From positions 503,501-567,500 of the forward strand of contig NZ_CP072348.1 of the NCBI RefSeq assembly GCF_018127925.1: a stretch of 64,000 bases of DNA. Direction: 5' to 3'. Positions within the stretch are counted from its first letter, which is position 1. Each line of letters opens with the position of its first letter. The notes under the pieces were generated by a model. It saw nothing but the letters and a program-made list of their open reading frames with translations. It searched no databases and was not told the DNA's origin. The stretch is from Prevotella melaninogenica. Lineage in GTDB: Bacteria > Bacteroidota > Bacteroidia > Bacteroidales > Bacteroidaceae. The translations under genes and the position numbers were made by a program. This document shows, one piece after another, positions 26,895 to 34,721 of the stretch.

Positions 26895-27303
26895 CATTTA
26901 AGGGGTCTTCAGCAATTTGGAGTGATACCTTTTGAGATTAGAACTCTGAAGAAACGTCACACAGAGAAATGGAGAGCACAGAGGATTGTTTATAACAAAG
27001 CTATTGTTGACACAGAGGCACCATTGGTGCGTGGAGAAACAGAGGATACTTGCGAGTTTTATTAATACTATTAATACTTTGGTCTACTTCATTACAAAGC
27101 AGTGGTTTCGCAAGATTTCTTAAAACGTTTATTACCAAAGTAATCAGCAACACATACACTACGGCTCTGTCGCTCTTTGTGCCTTCGGCACCTCCGTGAT
27201 ATTGTCTTTTATGCTTTCACCTCCGTGTTCTCCCCCTCTCTGTGTGACTTTTATATGTAGTAGGTTTACTTTATCACTCCAAATTCCTGAAGAACCATTT
27301 AAG
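26895..27303. repeat. About 410-bp imperfect inverted-repeat element
   Basis: The outer arms are TTAAGGGGTCTTCAGCAATT then TGGAGTGATA (26898-26926), matching in inverse orientation TATCACTCCAAATTCCTGAA then GAACCATTTAA (27272-27302). Further in, GTCACACAGAGAAATGGAGA pairs with the inverse of TCTCCCCCTCTCTGTGTGAC. The middle carries CACAGAGG and CACGGAGG-type words. No ORF; it looks like a foldback or MITE. Confidence 0.7.
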
Positions 27304-27383
27304 GTGCATTGTAGGAAAATGTCAGGAGCACACGTCTTCTGTTGCTTTCATAAATAGTTGTTTTTATTTTTTTCTTGATTTGC

Positions 27384-27414
27384 TTTGATATTTTAATCTT
27401 TTTTGTTACTTTTG
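27384..27414 (+). promoter_or_regulatory. Promoter of the (CT)20 leader and fimbrillin locus
   Basis: TTTG (27384-27387), a 19-nt spacer, TACTTTTG (27407-27414), a full match to the Bacteroidetes consensus. The transcript should begin near 27421, 18 nt before the leader ORF. Confidence 0.85.
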
Positions 27415-27438
27415 CGTCCGAATTAGAGATTAATCACG

Positions 27439-27636
<198 letters not shown>

Positions 27637-27670
27637 TAGAGCAGGCTTAACTAACTTTTTAATTCCTTTC

Positions 27671-27740
27671 GTACGCGCGCGAGGCTCGCCGTACAAACCC
27701 TGTAAACAAAGGACTTTTAGGAGTTTCCTTTGTTCTTTTT
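27671..27740 (+). terminator. Attenuator-like region: GC hairpin and intrinsic terminator
   Basis: A GC-rich hairpin (GTACG...CGTAC, 27671-27694) precedes a terminator with stem AACAAAGGA (27705-27713), a 12-nt loop, TCCTTTGTT (27726-27734) and CTTTTT. It sits between the leader ORF and the structural genes, so the downstream genes need readthrough or another promoter. Confidence 0.7.
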
Positions 27741-27812
27741 GGTGTTCTTATATAAACCAAAATATTGAGAAATTAAGAACGAGATAACAACTAATTTTAT
27801 TTAATAAAAGCA

Positions 27813-28031
27813 ATGGTAAAAAAAAGAAACATTTATTCTACACCTACGTGTAAGATTATCCAAATGGAGGCTTCTTGTTTTATTTGTAATAGTATAACAC
27901 CTCATGGTAGCGCCTCCACAACTGTTTCATGGGGAACAGAAGAAGAACATGAAGGGGGAACCATATCTTTGGGTGATGAAACAACAATAGCTCCAAGCAA
28001 AAAATCTTTTTTTGGCGAGGAGAATGATTAA
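27813..28031 (+). CDS. Small peptide preceding the fimbrillin gene
   Basis: A 72-residue protein: basic start MVKKRNIYSTPTCKIIQMEA, then CFICNSITPHG, and a Gly/Thr/Glu-rich tail ending SFFGEEND. Short proteins with a KRxIYxxPxxxxxxM start and an internal CxxC-like step commonly precede fimbrillin or surface lipoprotein genes in Prevotella (recollection of context, not searched). There is no signal peptide. It starts 25 nt after the leader's alternative stop and ends 21 bp before the lipoprotein gene. Confidence 0.6.
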   Translation: MVKKRNIYSTPTCKIIQMEASCFICNSITPHGSASTTVSWGTEEEHEGGTISLGDETTIAPSKKSFFGEEND

Positions 28032-28052
28032 CTAACTTACAAAAACTTTAAT

Positions 28053-29789
28053 ATGAGATCTTTATTAAATTTTAAATTATTTATTTCATGTCTGTTTGCA
28101 GTATGTTTGATGACTGCTTGCAATAATAGTGATGGACTTGGTGAGTCAGAGAACAAAAAGGTCAATGTCGTTGAGAAGATAAAGTTCAAAGTCAACTTTA
28201 CAGACTACAACGAAGATGAAGAATTACAAGGAACGCGTAGCTCTTCATTGGTAGCAGGCGACACTTTGAATAAGCAAGTAGTGAATTTGGGAAATGGCTT
28301 ACTAGCCCTTGTTACTATGCAAAAAGATTCTGTGCAAACAAGTCGTCACCCTGTTACACGGGCTCTCGATAATGAAACATATACCATGCTTGCTTATAAG
28401 AATGGTACTTTGGCAGGAACAGTAACAGGAACAGTAACTGGCGGGGTTTTCACAGCGACAAGTGCCAATGAAAGTATTCAACTTACTCCTGATACGTATG
28501 ATTTTGTTCTTTATAATAGTAAAGTAAATCGTAGTGGGGATAATCTCTCCGTTAACCGTTCAGATATAGAATCTGCATTGATAGGTCGTACAACATATAC
28601 TGTCACTGCTGCCCCGACAAAGCAGCAGGTTGTATTCCAAATGAAGCATGCAGGTGCAAGAATGCGTATCAAGTTGACAGGTTATATGAAAATTGAATCT
28701 ACAACCAAAGGGGTTCTTTCATCAGTAAATTCGACAGATGTCCCAGGCACAGCTGTTTATAATGCATCCACAGGTGTTTGGTCAGCAGGAACTGGAGCAT
28801 CTATAAGTGGAAATTGTACTTTCCCTGAAAGTTCGGAATGGCTTAACCCTGTGACATATACTAGTAAAAGTAATGAGTACCAATACTTCCTACCATCAAC
28901 CGATGCTTCGAATCTTAAATTTACTTTTACAGGTGGTGAAATTTATAAAATAAATATGAGCGGGGCGTCTCTTAAGTTGTCTCCAAATCCTGTCCTAACC
29001 ATGAAGTCTAATGCTTCTTATCTTGTAAATATAAAACTAATGTATAGTTTTCTGTATCTGTTCAGTGATGGAAGTACAGGACTTATTGATAAATCAATCT
29101 ATGGTGGGGGAACTAAAACACCTGTAGGAGTCGTTGTAAGCCGTAGTAAGCGATTAGCTATAGCTTTAAAGAATGCTAATAACGGAGCAACAGTCCAATG
29201 GACAACCAACACAAGTCTTAATACATGGACAAATACTAACGTTTATCAGTATCAGGATGCAATGTTCCGTTATGATGGTGAAGATGAAACATGGAACCCT
29301 GCCAATAATCGACCTAACGCAGGAACAGTGGCAAAAGGAGATAATAATGCACTCTTCCCAGCTTTTTATCGTGCCGGGCATTATTCTGACGAGTTACAAG
29401 CTGCTGGTATTTCTATGACTGGAACATTATCAGGTAAGAAATGGCATCTACCAGCTTTTGGAGAAATGAGACTTATGACAGAAGCCCTTGGTTTTGCAAA
29501 GCCTGTAACTCCGTCATCATCTAGTTCTGAATTTTATGGGCAACCATGGTATCCAAGATTAGCTGATATCGCCTTTACCCAGGTAGGAGGGACAAGTATC
29601 CTTCTAAATGATGGTGGTATAAATCGGATTTATTATTGGACAAGTACTGATATAAATGGTTATGGTGGTGGTTGGCCTGGAGCTATTGGTTTATACAATG
29701 ATGTATCATCCACAACATTTTGGTTTAGTGGTGGTTTAAATAATTATAAAACGAAATACCATTATGCACGAGCTTTTATCAATTACTAA
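28053..29789 (+). CDS. Fimbrillin-family surface lipoprotein
   Basis: A 578-residue lipoprotein with signal peptide MRSLLNFKLFISCLFAVCLM and lipobox LMTAC. The N-terminal 330 residues are threonine/serine-rich and resemble fimbrillin and Mfa-like beta-sandwich domains (VKFKVNFTDY region, AGARMRIKLTGYM). The C-terminal third ends in a DUF1566-like fold with the pattern KWHLPAFGEMRLM...YYWTSTD...YARAFINY. It is probably surface exposed, as a pilus component or adhesin. The phase-variable leader upstream supports a host-facing role. Confidence 0.78.
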   Translation: MRSLLNFKLFISCLFAVCLMTACNNSDGLGESENKKVNVVEKIKFKVNFTDYNEDEELQGTRSSSLVAGDTLNKQVVNLGNGLLALVTMQKDSVQTSRHPVTRALDNETYTMLAYKNGTLAGTVTGTVTGGVFTATSANESIQLTPDTYDFVLYNSKVNRSGDNLSVNRSDIESALIGRTTYTVTAAPTKQQVVFQMKHAGARMRIKLTGYMKIESTTKGVLSSVNSTDVPGTAVYNASTGVWSAGTGASISGNCTFPESSEWLNPVTYTSKSNEYQYFLPSTDASNLKFTFTGGEIYKINMSGASLKLSPNPVLTMKSNASYLVNIKLMYSFLYLFSDGSTGLIDKSIYGGGTKTPVGVVVSRSKRLAIALKNANNGATVQWTTNTSLNTWTNTNVYQYQDAMFRYDGEDETWNPANNRPNAGTVAKGDNNALFPAFYRAGHYSDELQAAGISMTGTLSGKKWHLPAFGEMRLMTEALGFAKPVTPSSSSSEFYGQPWYPRLADIAFTQVGGTSILLNDGGINRIYYWTSTDINGYGGGWPGAIGLYNDVSSTTFWFSGGLNNYKTKYHYARAFINY

Positions 29790-29927
29790 CATTCTGGACT
29801 TATTGTAAAGCATATATTGAATGTAGAGAAAAATCTATATGTTTGTCGTAAAATTATATTAAAATATAACGGCTTACAATATATGAATAAAGCAATTTGA
29901 CAGAAATAATATATATGTTTTACAACG

Positions 29928-29960
29928 CTCCGTGGGCTAAAAGGTCTCGAGTCCACGGAG
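29928..29960 (+). promoter_or_regulatory. Hairpin in the leader of the HU-like gene
   Basis: CTCCGTGG (29928-29935) pairs with CCACGGAG (29953-29960) across 17 nt. There is no T-run, so it may be a leader structure 33 bp ahead of the start codon rather than a terminator. Confidence 0.45.
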
Positions 29961-29992
29961 TTATCACAAAGAGAGACCACCTTAATAACAAT

Positions 29993-30463
29993 ATGGCTAA
30001 TAAACCTATTCAATTTATCTTAAAAGAGCAGAAGTTGAACATTGGAAAACAGGCAGGGAAGACTGTAATTGTAGCTCGCCCGACAGGTAGGCAACGTGTT
30101 GACTTCCGCAACTTTTGTGAACGTATTGCTAAGTCAACAACCTTTAATGCGCAAGAGGTAGCTGCTGTGCTTAATCTTGCCAGCGAAACAGCTCGTGACA
30201 TTGTAGCCAATGGCGACATCGTAGAGTTTGGCGACCTTGGAACCTTAACACCTTCGTTTAAGAGTAAGGCTGTCTTGAAAGGTGAACAGTTTCGTGCACA
30301 GCAGCACATTGAGAAACCTGTAGTAAAACTTCTTGCTTCTCGTAAATATTTCACACTAAATGATGTTACCTTTGAGCAGGTAACACCAGGGGAAAAGAAA
30401 GCAAAGAAGGAAAAGAAGACAGAGAAAAAGAACGAAAATCCAGGTCCTGTTCCTGCAGATTAA
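29993..30463 (+). CDS. HU-family DNA-binding protein
   Basis: A 156-residue HU/IHF-like protein of the Bacteroidetes type. Start at the ATG at 29993 (MANKPIQFILKEQKLNIGK); an upstream frame to 29897 crosses the leader hairpin. The core spans about 10-115: helices RQRVDFRNFCERIAKST and EVAAVLNLASETARDIV, a beta segment GDIVEFGDLGTLTPSFKSKA, then an extended arm. The C-terminal 25 residues are a Lys/Glu-rich tail (GEKKAKKEKKTEKKN). It should bend or coat DNA. Confidence 0.85.
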   Translation: MANKPIQFILKEQKLNIGKQAGKTVIVARPTGRQRVDFRNFCERIAKSTTFNAQEVAAVLNLASETARDIVANGDIVEFGDLGTLTPSFKSKAVLKGEQFRAQQHIEKPVVKLLASRKYFTLNDVTFEQVTPGEKKAKKEKKTEKKNENPGPVPAD

Positions 30464-30502
30464 TAAAGACACAATTCGTCAGTCTAAGATATTCAATGTA
30501 AA

Positions 30503-30556
30503 GTTCGCGAACAAATTCAAAAAAGTTCGCGAACTTTTTTGAATTTGTTCGCGAAC
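30503..30556. repeat. Three GTTCGCGAAC palindromes with 22-bp spacing
   Basis: The 10-bp palindrome starts at 30503, 30525 and 30547. The spacers AAATTCAAAAAA and TTTTTTGAATTT are reverse complements of each other except for their order, so the segment can also fold as a hairpin with T-runs and may double as a terminator between the HU gene and the convergent helicase gene. Confidence 0.85.
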
Positions 30557-30583
30557 TTTTTTGTGTTTGTCATAGTAGTATTT

Positions 30584-32305
30584 TTACTTCTTACCAAGTC
30601 CACGAAGCCACTTCAGAGGTTTTTTAATAAGAGCCTTCAAGCCTGATTCGTTGTTGGATGTTGATGGCAACTCCTCACGAATATCATATTTCGTACTTCT
30701 TCTTACAGACTTTTCTTCTGGTGTACGCTGGCGGTTGTTACGCTTCTTGCGCTTATTGTTAGGCTTCTTGTTCTGCTGATTGATAGTGTTTTCAGCATTA
30801 CCTTTATTATTAGCAGGTTTCCGGTCATTGCGCTTCTCGTTCTCAGCTTTTGGCTGACGCTCCTGCTGCTTACCTTTATTCTGACGATTATTCTTCTTGT
30901 TTACTGGTTTACCCTCAGTTGCTGCAGGATTGTTATCTTGCTGCTTTTGAGGTCTATGGTTCTGTTTGTTTCCAGTCTTACGCTCCTGTTGGTTCGCGTT
31001 GTTCTCGTCAGTGTTGTTCTGAGTCTGCGGTGAAGGACGTCTGTTGCGCTGCTTGTTGTTTCCTTGTTTCTTGTCCTTGTGACTCTGATGGTCACGGTCC
31101 TTACGGCGACGGCTCTTTGCACTATTGCCACTCTTCTTAGGCTTTCCGTTGCTCTTATATTCAGGACCTTCTCCAAGTTCTGCAGGTAGTTGTGCCTTCT
31201 CAATCTCCTTCTCTAAGAATGATTCAATCTGCTGGAAGAAGTAGATATCGTCTTCATTCACGAAGGTAATCGCCTTTCCGTCACGGTCAGCACGTGCTGT
31301 ACGACCAATACGGTGAACATAATCCTCTGCGTCATGAGGTACATCATAGTTGATGACCATTGCAATATCGTCGATATCAATACCACGTGAAACGATGTCG
31401 GTTGCAACTAATACGTCAATTTGTCCGCTCTTGAACTTGAACATAACGTCATTACGCTGTTCTTGATCGAGGTCAGAATGCATCTCACCACAGTTGATGT
31501 GCATGCGATTAAGCGATCCTGCAATCTGCTTTACCTTCTGTTTTGAACCTGAGAAGATAATGACACGCTTGAGATCTCCAGCCTTGAAGATATCCTTAAT
31601 GATACCCATTTTTTGCGTTTCATAGCATATGTATGCTGTCTGCTTAATCTTCTCTGCAGGCTTACTTACAGCGAGTTTAATCTCAACAGGATTCTTTAGC
31701 AATGTCTTAGCAAGTTCTTCAATTTTTGCAGGCATTGTAGCTGAGAACATAATTGTCTGACATGTAGCAGGCAATTTCTTAGCAATAGTCATAATGTCAT
31801 CAGCAAATCCCATGTCGAGCATACGGTCAGCTTCGTCAAGGATGAAGAAACTCACCTTAGATAAGTCTACGTTACCGAGAGAGATGTGAGAGATGAAACG
31901 ACCTGGGGTAGCAATCACTACATCTGCTCCTAATGCGAGACTCTTCAACTCTTGGTCGTATCTATTACCATCATTACCGCCATAGACAGCAACACAAGAT
32001 ACACCATCAAGATAGTAGGCAAAGCCCTGCATACCTTGGTCAATCTGCTGTGCTAACTCGCGTGTAGGCGACATGATGACACAATTAATTGCTGACTCAG
32101 GGTAGCCACCATCAGCCAGTTTAGAGAGAACTGGAAGGAGGTAAGCCGCTGTTTTACCTGTTCCAGTCTGGGCAACGCCCAATACGTCGTGTCCTTTTAA
32201 TATTTCGGGAATGCACTTCTCCTGAACTGGAGTACATTCATCAAAACGCATGTCATATAGTGCGTCAAGTACGTTATCGTTTAAATCTAAATCTTCAAAA
32301 TACAT
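30584..32305 (-). CDS. DEAD-box ATP-dependent RNA helicase
   Basis: A 573-residue helicase of the RhlE type. The Q motif is FEDLDLNDNVLDAL...TPVQEKCIP, motif I AQTGTGKT, Ia PTRELAQQ, II DEAD, III SAT and VI HRIGRTAR; the core occupies residues 1-370. The remaining 200 residues are a basic Asn/Gln/Lys-rich disordered tail, typical of Bacteroidetes RNA helicases and useful for RNA binding. It acts in ribosome assembly or mRNA turnover. It is the last gene downstream of the lon-tgt-lptG run, 59 bp after the permease stop. Confidence 0.92.
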   Translation of the reverse strand: MYFEDLDLNDNVLDALYDMRFDECTPVQEKCIPEILKGHDVLGVAQTGTGKTAAYLLPVLSKLADGGYPESAINCVIMSPTRELAQQIDQGMQGFAYYLDGVSCVAVYGGNDGNRYDQELKSLALGADVVIATPGRFISHISLGNVDLSKVSFFILDEADRMLDMGFADDIMTIAKKLPATCQTIMFSATMPAKIEELAKTLLKNPVEIKLAVSKPAEKIKQTAYICYETQKMGIIKDIFKAGDLKRVIIFSGSKQKVKQIAGSLNRMHINCGEMHSDLDQEQRNDVMFKFKSGQIDVLVATDIVSRGIDIDDIAMVINYDVPHDAEDYVHRIGRTARADRDGKAITFVNEDDIYFFQQIESFLEKEIEKAQLPAELGEGPEYKSNGKPKKSGNSAKSRRRKDRDHQSHKDKKQGNNKQRNRRPSPQTQNNTDENNANQQERKTGNKQNHRPQKQQDNNPAATEGKPVNKKNNRQNKGKQQERQPKAENEKRNDRKPANNKGNAENTINQQNKKPNNKRKKRNNRQRTPEEKSVRRSTKYDIREELPSTSNNESGLKALIKKPLKWLRGLGKK

Positions 32306-32364
32306 ATTTTACTGTTTTTCCCTTCATCATGAGGGTAGTTTTTACTTTTGTTTTATTCGCCTTA

Positions 32365-33582
32365 TTAACTTGGTGCATGTCTATAGCAGAAGTAGGCGAT
32401 GATAGCAAAGATAATGTTTGGTATCCACGCTGCCAATATAGGCGGTGTGTCATCCTGAATTGCAAAGGTTGCTGAAACGGTCTGGAGCATGATATAGCCG
32501 AAACTTAATGCCAAACCGATTCCAAGATAGAGTCCCATTCCACCTTTTCGCTTACGGGAAGAGAGGGAAAGACCAATGATAGTGAGGATGAAAGATGAGA
32601 ACGACATTGCTATTCGCTTGTGGAACTCAACCTCATATTGTACCACATTACCAGAACCGCGACTGGTCTGCTTGGAGATATAACTCAGTAGCTCTGGGGA
32701 AGTAAAGGTCTCCTGTTGACCTTTAGAATAGACAAGGTCGGTCGGTTCCATGAGTAGAACGGTGTCCTTTGAGACTCCACTTTGGATATGCTCCTTTAAT
32801 CCTTTGAGTGTACGTATCTTCCAGTTACTTACCTTCCAATGATACTTTGTGTCAGCAACGGTATCATACTGAATCTCCATTGCAGTCATGTGGCTGACAA
32901 TCTTCTTGTTTTTAGTCTTTACAAGTGAGAATCCATAGCCCCGTTTATACTGGTCGTCGTAATGCTGAATATAAGCGGTGGTATTCTTTGCAACAAACAG
33001 TTGTACGTTCTCTGCCGATGTGTTCTTTTTAGAATTACGATAGAGAGACTCAAAGTTTTGGCGAATAACAGTCCCATGAGGTATCACAAAACTGTTAAGA
33101 TAGAATGTTAAGCCTGCAATAAGAATACACGAAATCATGTAAGGGCGCATCAGTCGTCTGATAGACACGCCTGCTGCCATCATTGAAATAATCTCTGAGT
33201 TACCTGCCAGTTTGGAAGTAAAGAAGATTACTGCAATGAATACGAATAGTGGTGAGAAGAGATTGGAATAGTAAGGGACGAAGTTGGCGTAGTAATCAAA
33301 GATGATTGCTCGCCATGGGGCGTGATATTGCGTGAACTTAGAGAGGTTCTCGTTGAAGTCGAACACAATAGCAATGGAGATAATCAACAAGATAGCATAG
33401 ATGTATGTACCTATGAACTTCTTAATGATATACCAGTCCAGAATACCAATATAACGAGAAGGAGAGAGCATCTGAAGTAGATGTCCTACCTTCTTCAAGA
33501 CAGGAAAGCGTGCAAAAACACGTTGCCCGAAATGGTTAATCAGTTTCTTAATTTTATCAACAATCTCTTTAACCTTACTCAT
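32365..33582 (-). CDS. LptF/LptG-family lipopolysaccharide export permease
   Basis: A 405-residue YjgP/YjgQ protein. Membrane helices cluster at about 55-80 and 105-180 (IIKKFIGTYIYAILLIISIA, FSPLFVFIAVIFFTSKLAG), with the conserved EIISMMAAGVSIRRLMRPYM cytoplasmic coupling helix. A periplasmic beta-jellyroll spans about 180-300, and three further helices end the protein. With LptB and its partner permease it extracts LPS from the inner membrane. The long basic N-terminal extension (about 50 residues) is unusual for E. coli but not for this phylum. It starts 11 bp after tgt. Confidence 0.88.
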   Translation of the reverse strand: MSKVKEIVDKIKKLINHFGQRVFARFPVLKKVGHLLQMLSPSRYIGILDWYIIKKFIGTYIYAILLIISIAIVFDFNENLSKFTQYHAPWRAIIFDYYANFVPYYSNLFSPLFVFIAVIFFTSKLAGNSEIISMMAAGVSIRRLMRPYMISCILIAGLTFYLNSFVIPHGTVIRQNFESLYRNSKKNTSAENVQLFVAKNTTAYIQHYDDQYKRGYGFSLVKTKNKKIVSHMTAMEIQYDTVADTKYHWKVSNWKIRTLKGLKEHIQSGVSKDTVLLMEPTDLVYSKGQQETFTSPELLSYISKQTSRGSGNVVQYEVEFHKRIAMSFSSFILTIIGLSLSSRKRKGGMGLYLGIGLALSFGYIMLQTVSATFAIQDDTPPILAAWIPNIIFAIIAYFCYRHAPS

Positions 33583-33593
33583 TTGGTTTCTTC

Positions 33594-34721
33594 TTAAATT
33601 CTTCTTCCTAACTGTTCAATGACAGAAGCTTTCCACTGTACGAAGTCACCCTGCTCAATATGTGTACGTGCATCCGTTACGAGACGGAGATAGAACGCAA
33701 GGTTGTGGATGCTGGCAATCTGCATTGCGAGCAATTCTCCTGCTTTGAAGAGATGATGGAGATAGGCTTTACTTGTGATAACATCAATGTCACAGCCATC
33801 TGGATCAATCGGTGAGAAATCATTTTCCCACTTCTTATTCTTCATATTCATCGTACCATTGTAGGTGAAGAGCATTGCATTACGGCCGTTACGGGTAGGC
33901 ATAACGCAATCGAACATATCCACGCCGCGCTCAATAGCTTCAAGAATGTTCTGTGGTGTACCAACTCCCATTAGGTAACGAGGCTTGTCCTTTGGAAGAA
34001 TCTCATTGACTACCTCAATCATCTCATACATTACCTCTGTTGGTTCACCAACTGCCAAGCCACCGATAGCATTACCATCTGCACCCTTATCAGCCACAAA
34101 CTTTGCTGCTTCACGGCGTAAGTCCTTGTAAGTACAGCCTTGGACGATAGGGAAGAGACTTTGGTTATGACCGTAGAGCGGCTCTGTTTCGTTGAATCGT
34201 TTGATACAACGGTCAAGCCAACGCTGTGTCATTTCCAAACTCTTTTTGGCATATTGGTAATCGCTCTGTCCTGGAGGACACTCGTCGAAAGCCATCATGA
34301 TATCAGCACCAATGATTCGTTCGGTGTCCATCACGTTCTCTGGTGTGAAGATATGCTTAGAACCATCGATGTGACTTCTGAACTCACAGCCCTCTTCTGA
34401 CAGTTTACGAATACCTGTCAATGAGAAAACTTGGAAGCCACCAGAGTCTGTCAGCATTGGACGATCCCAACCATTGAAACCATGCAGACCACCTGCAGCC
34501 TTGATGATATCAAGTCCTGGACGCAGGTAAAGGTGATAGGTATTACCTAAGATAATCTGAGCCTTAACCTGTTTTCGCAACTCCTCAAAGTGTACACCCT
34601 TAACAGAACCGACGGTACCAACAGGCATAAAGATAGGAGTCTTTATCTGTCCGTGGTCGGTTGTGATGATACCTGTGCGGGCATCACTGGCATTATCTGT
34701 ATGCTGAAGCTCAAATGTCAT
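33594..34721 (-). CDS. tgt: tRNA-guanine transglycosylase
   Basis: A 375-residue queuosine enzyme exchanging G34 of GUN tRNAs for preQ1. Visible are MPVGTVGSVKG, the catalytic region TDSGGFQVFSL and AFDECPPGQ (Asp nucleophile side), GGLAVGEP and RNGRNAMLFT. The zinc site is odd. Where most bacterial enzymes have CxCxxC before SRAYLHHL, this one has GCDIDVITSKAYLHHL, with only one Cys, though IHNLAFY keeps the His. The start codon overlaps the lon stop by one base (TAATG), so the two are coupled. Confidence 0.93.
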   Translation of the reverse strand: MTFELQHTDNASDARTGIITTDHGQIKTPIFMPVGTVGSVKGVHFEELRKQVKAQIILGNTYHLYLRPGLDIIKAAGGLHGFNGWDRPMLTDSGGFQVFSLTGIRKLSEEGCEFRSHIDGSKHIFTPENVMDTERIIGADIMMAFDECPPGQSDYQYAKKSLEMTQRWLDRCIKRFNETEPLYGHNQSLFPIVQGCTYKDLRREAAKFVADKGADGNAIGGLAVGEPTEVMYEMIEVVNEILPKDKPRYLMGVGTPQNILEAIERGVDMFDCVMPTRNGRNAMLFTYNGTMNMKNKKWENDFSPIDPDGCDIDVITSKAYLHHLFKAGELLAMQIASIHNLAFYLRLVTDARTHIEQGDFVQWKASVIEQLGRRI

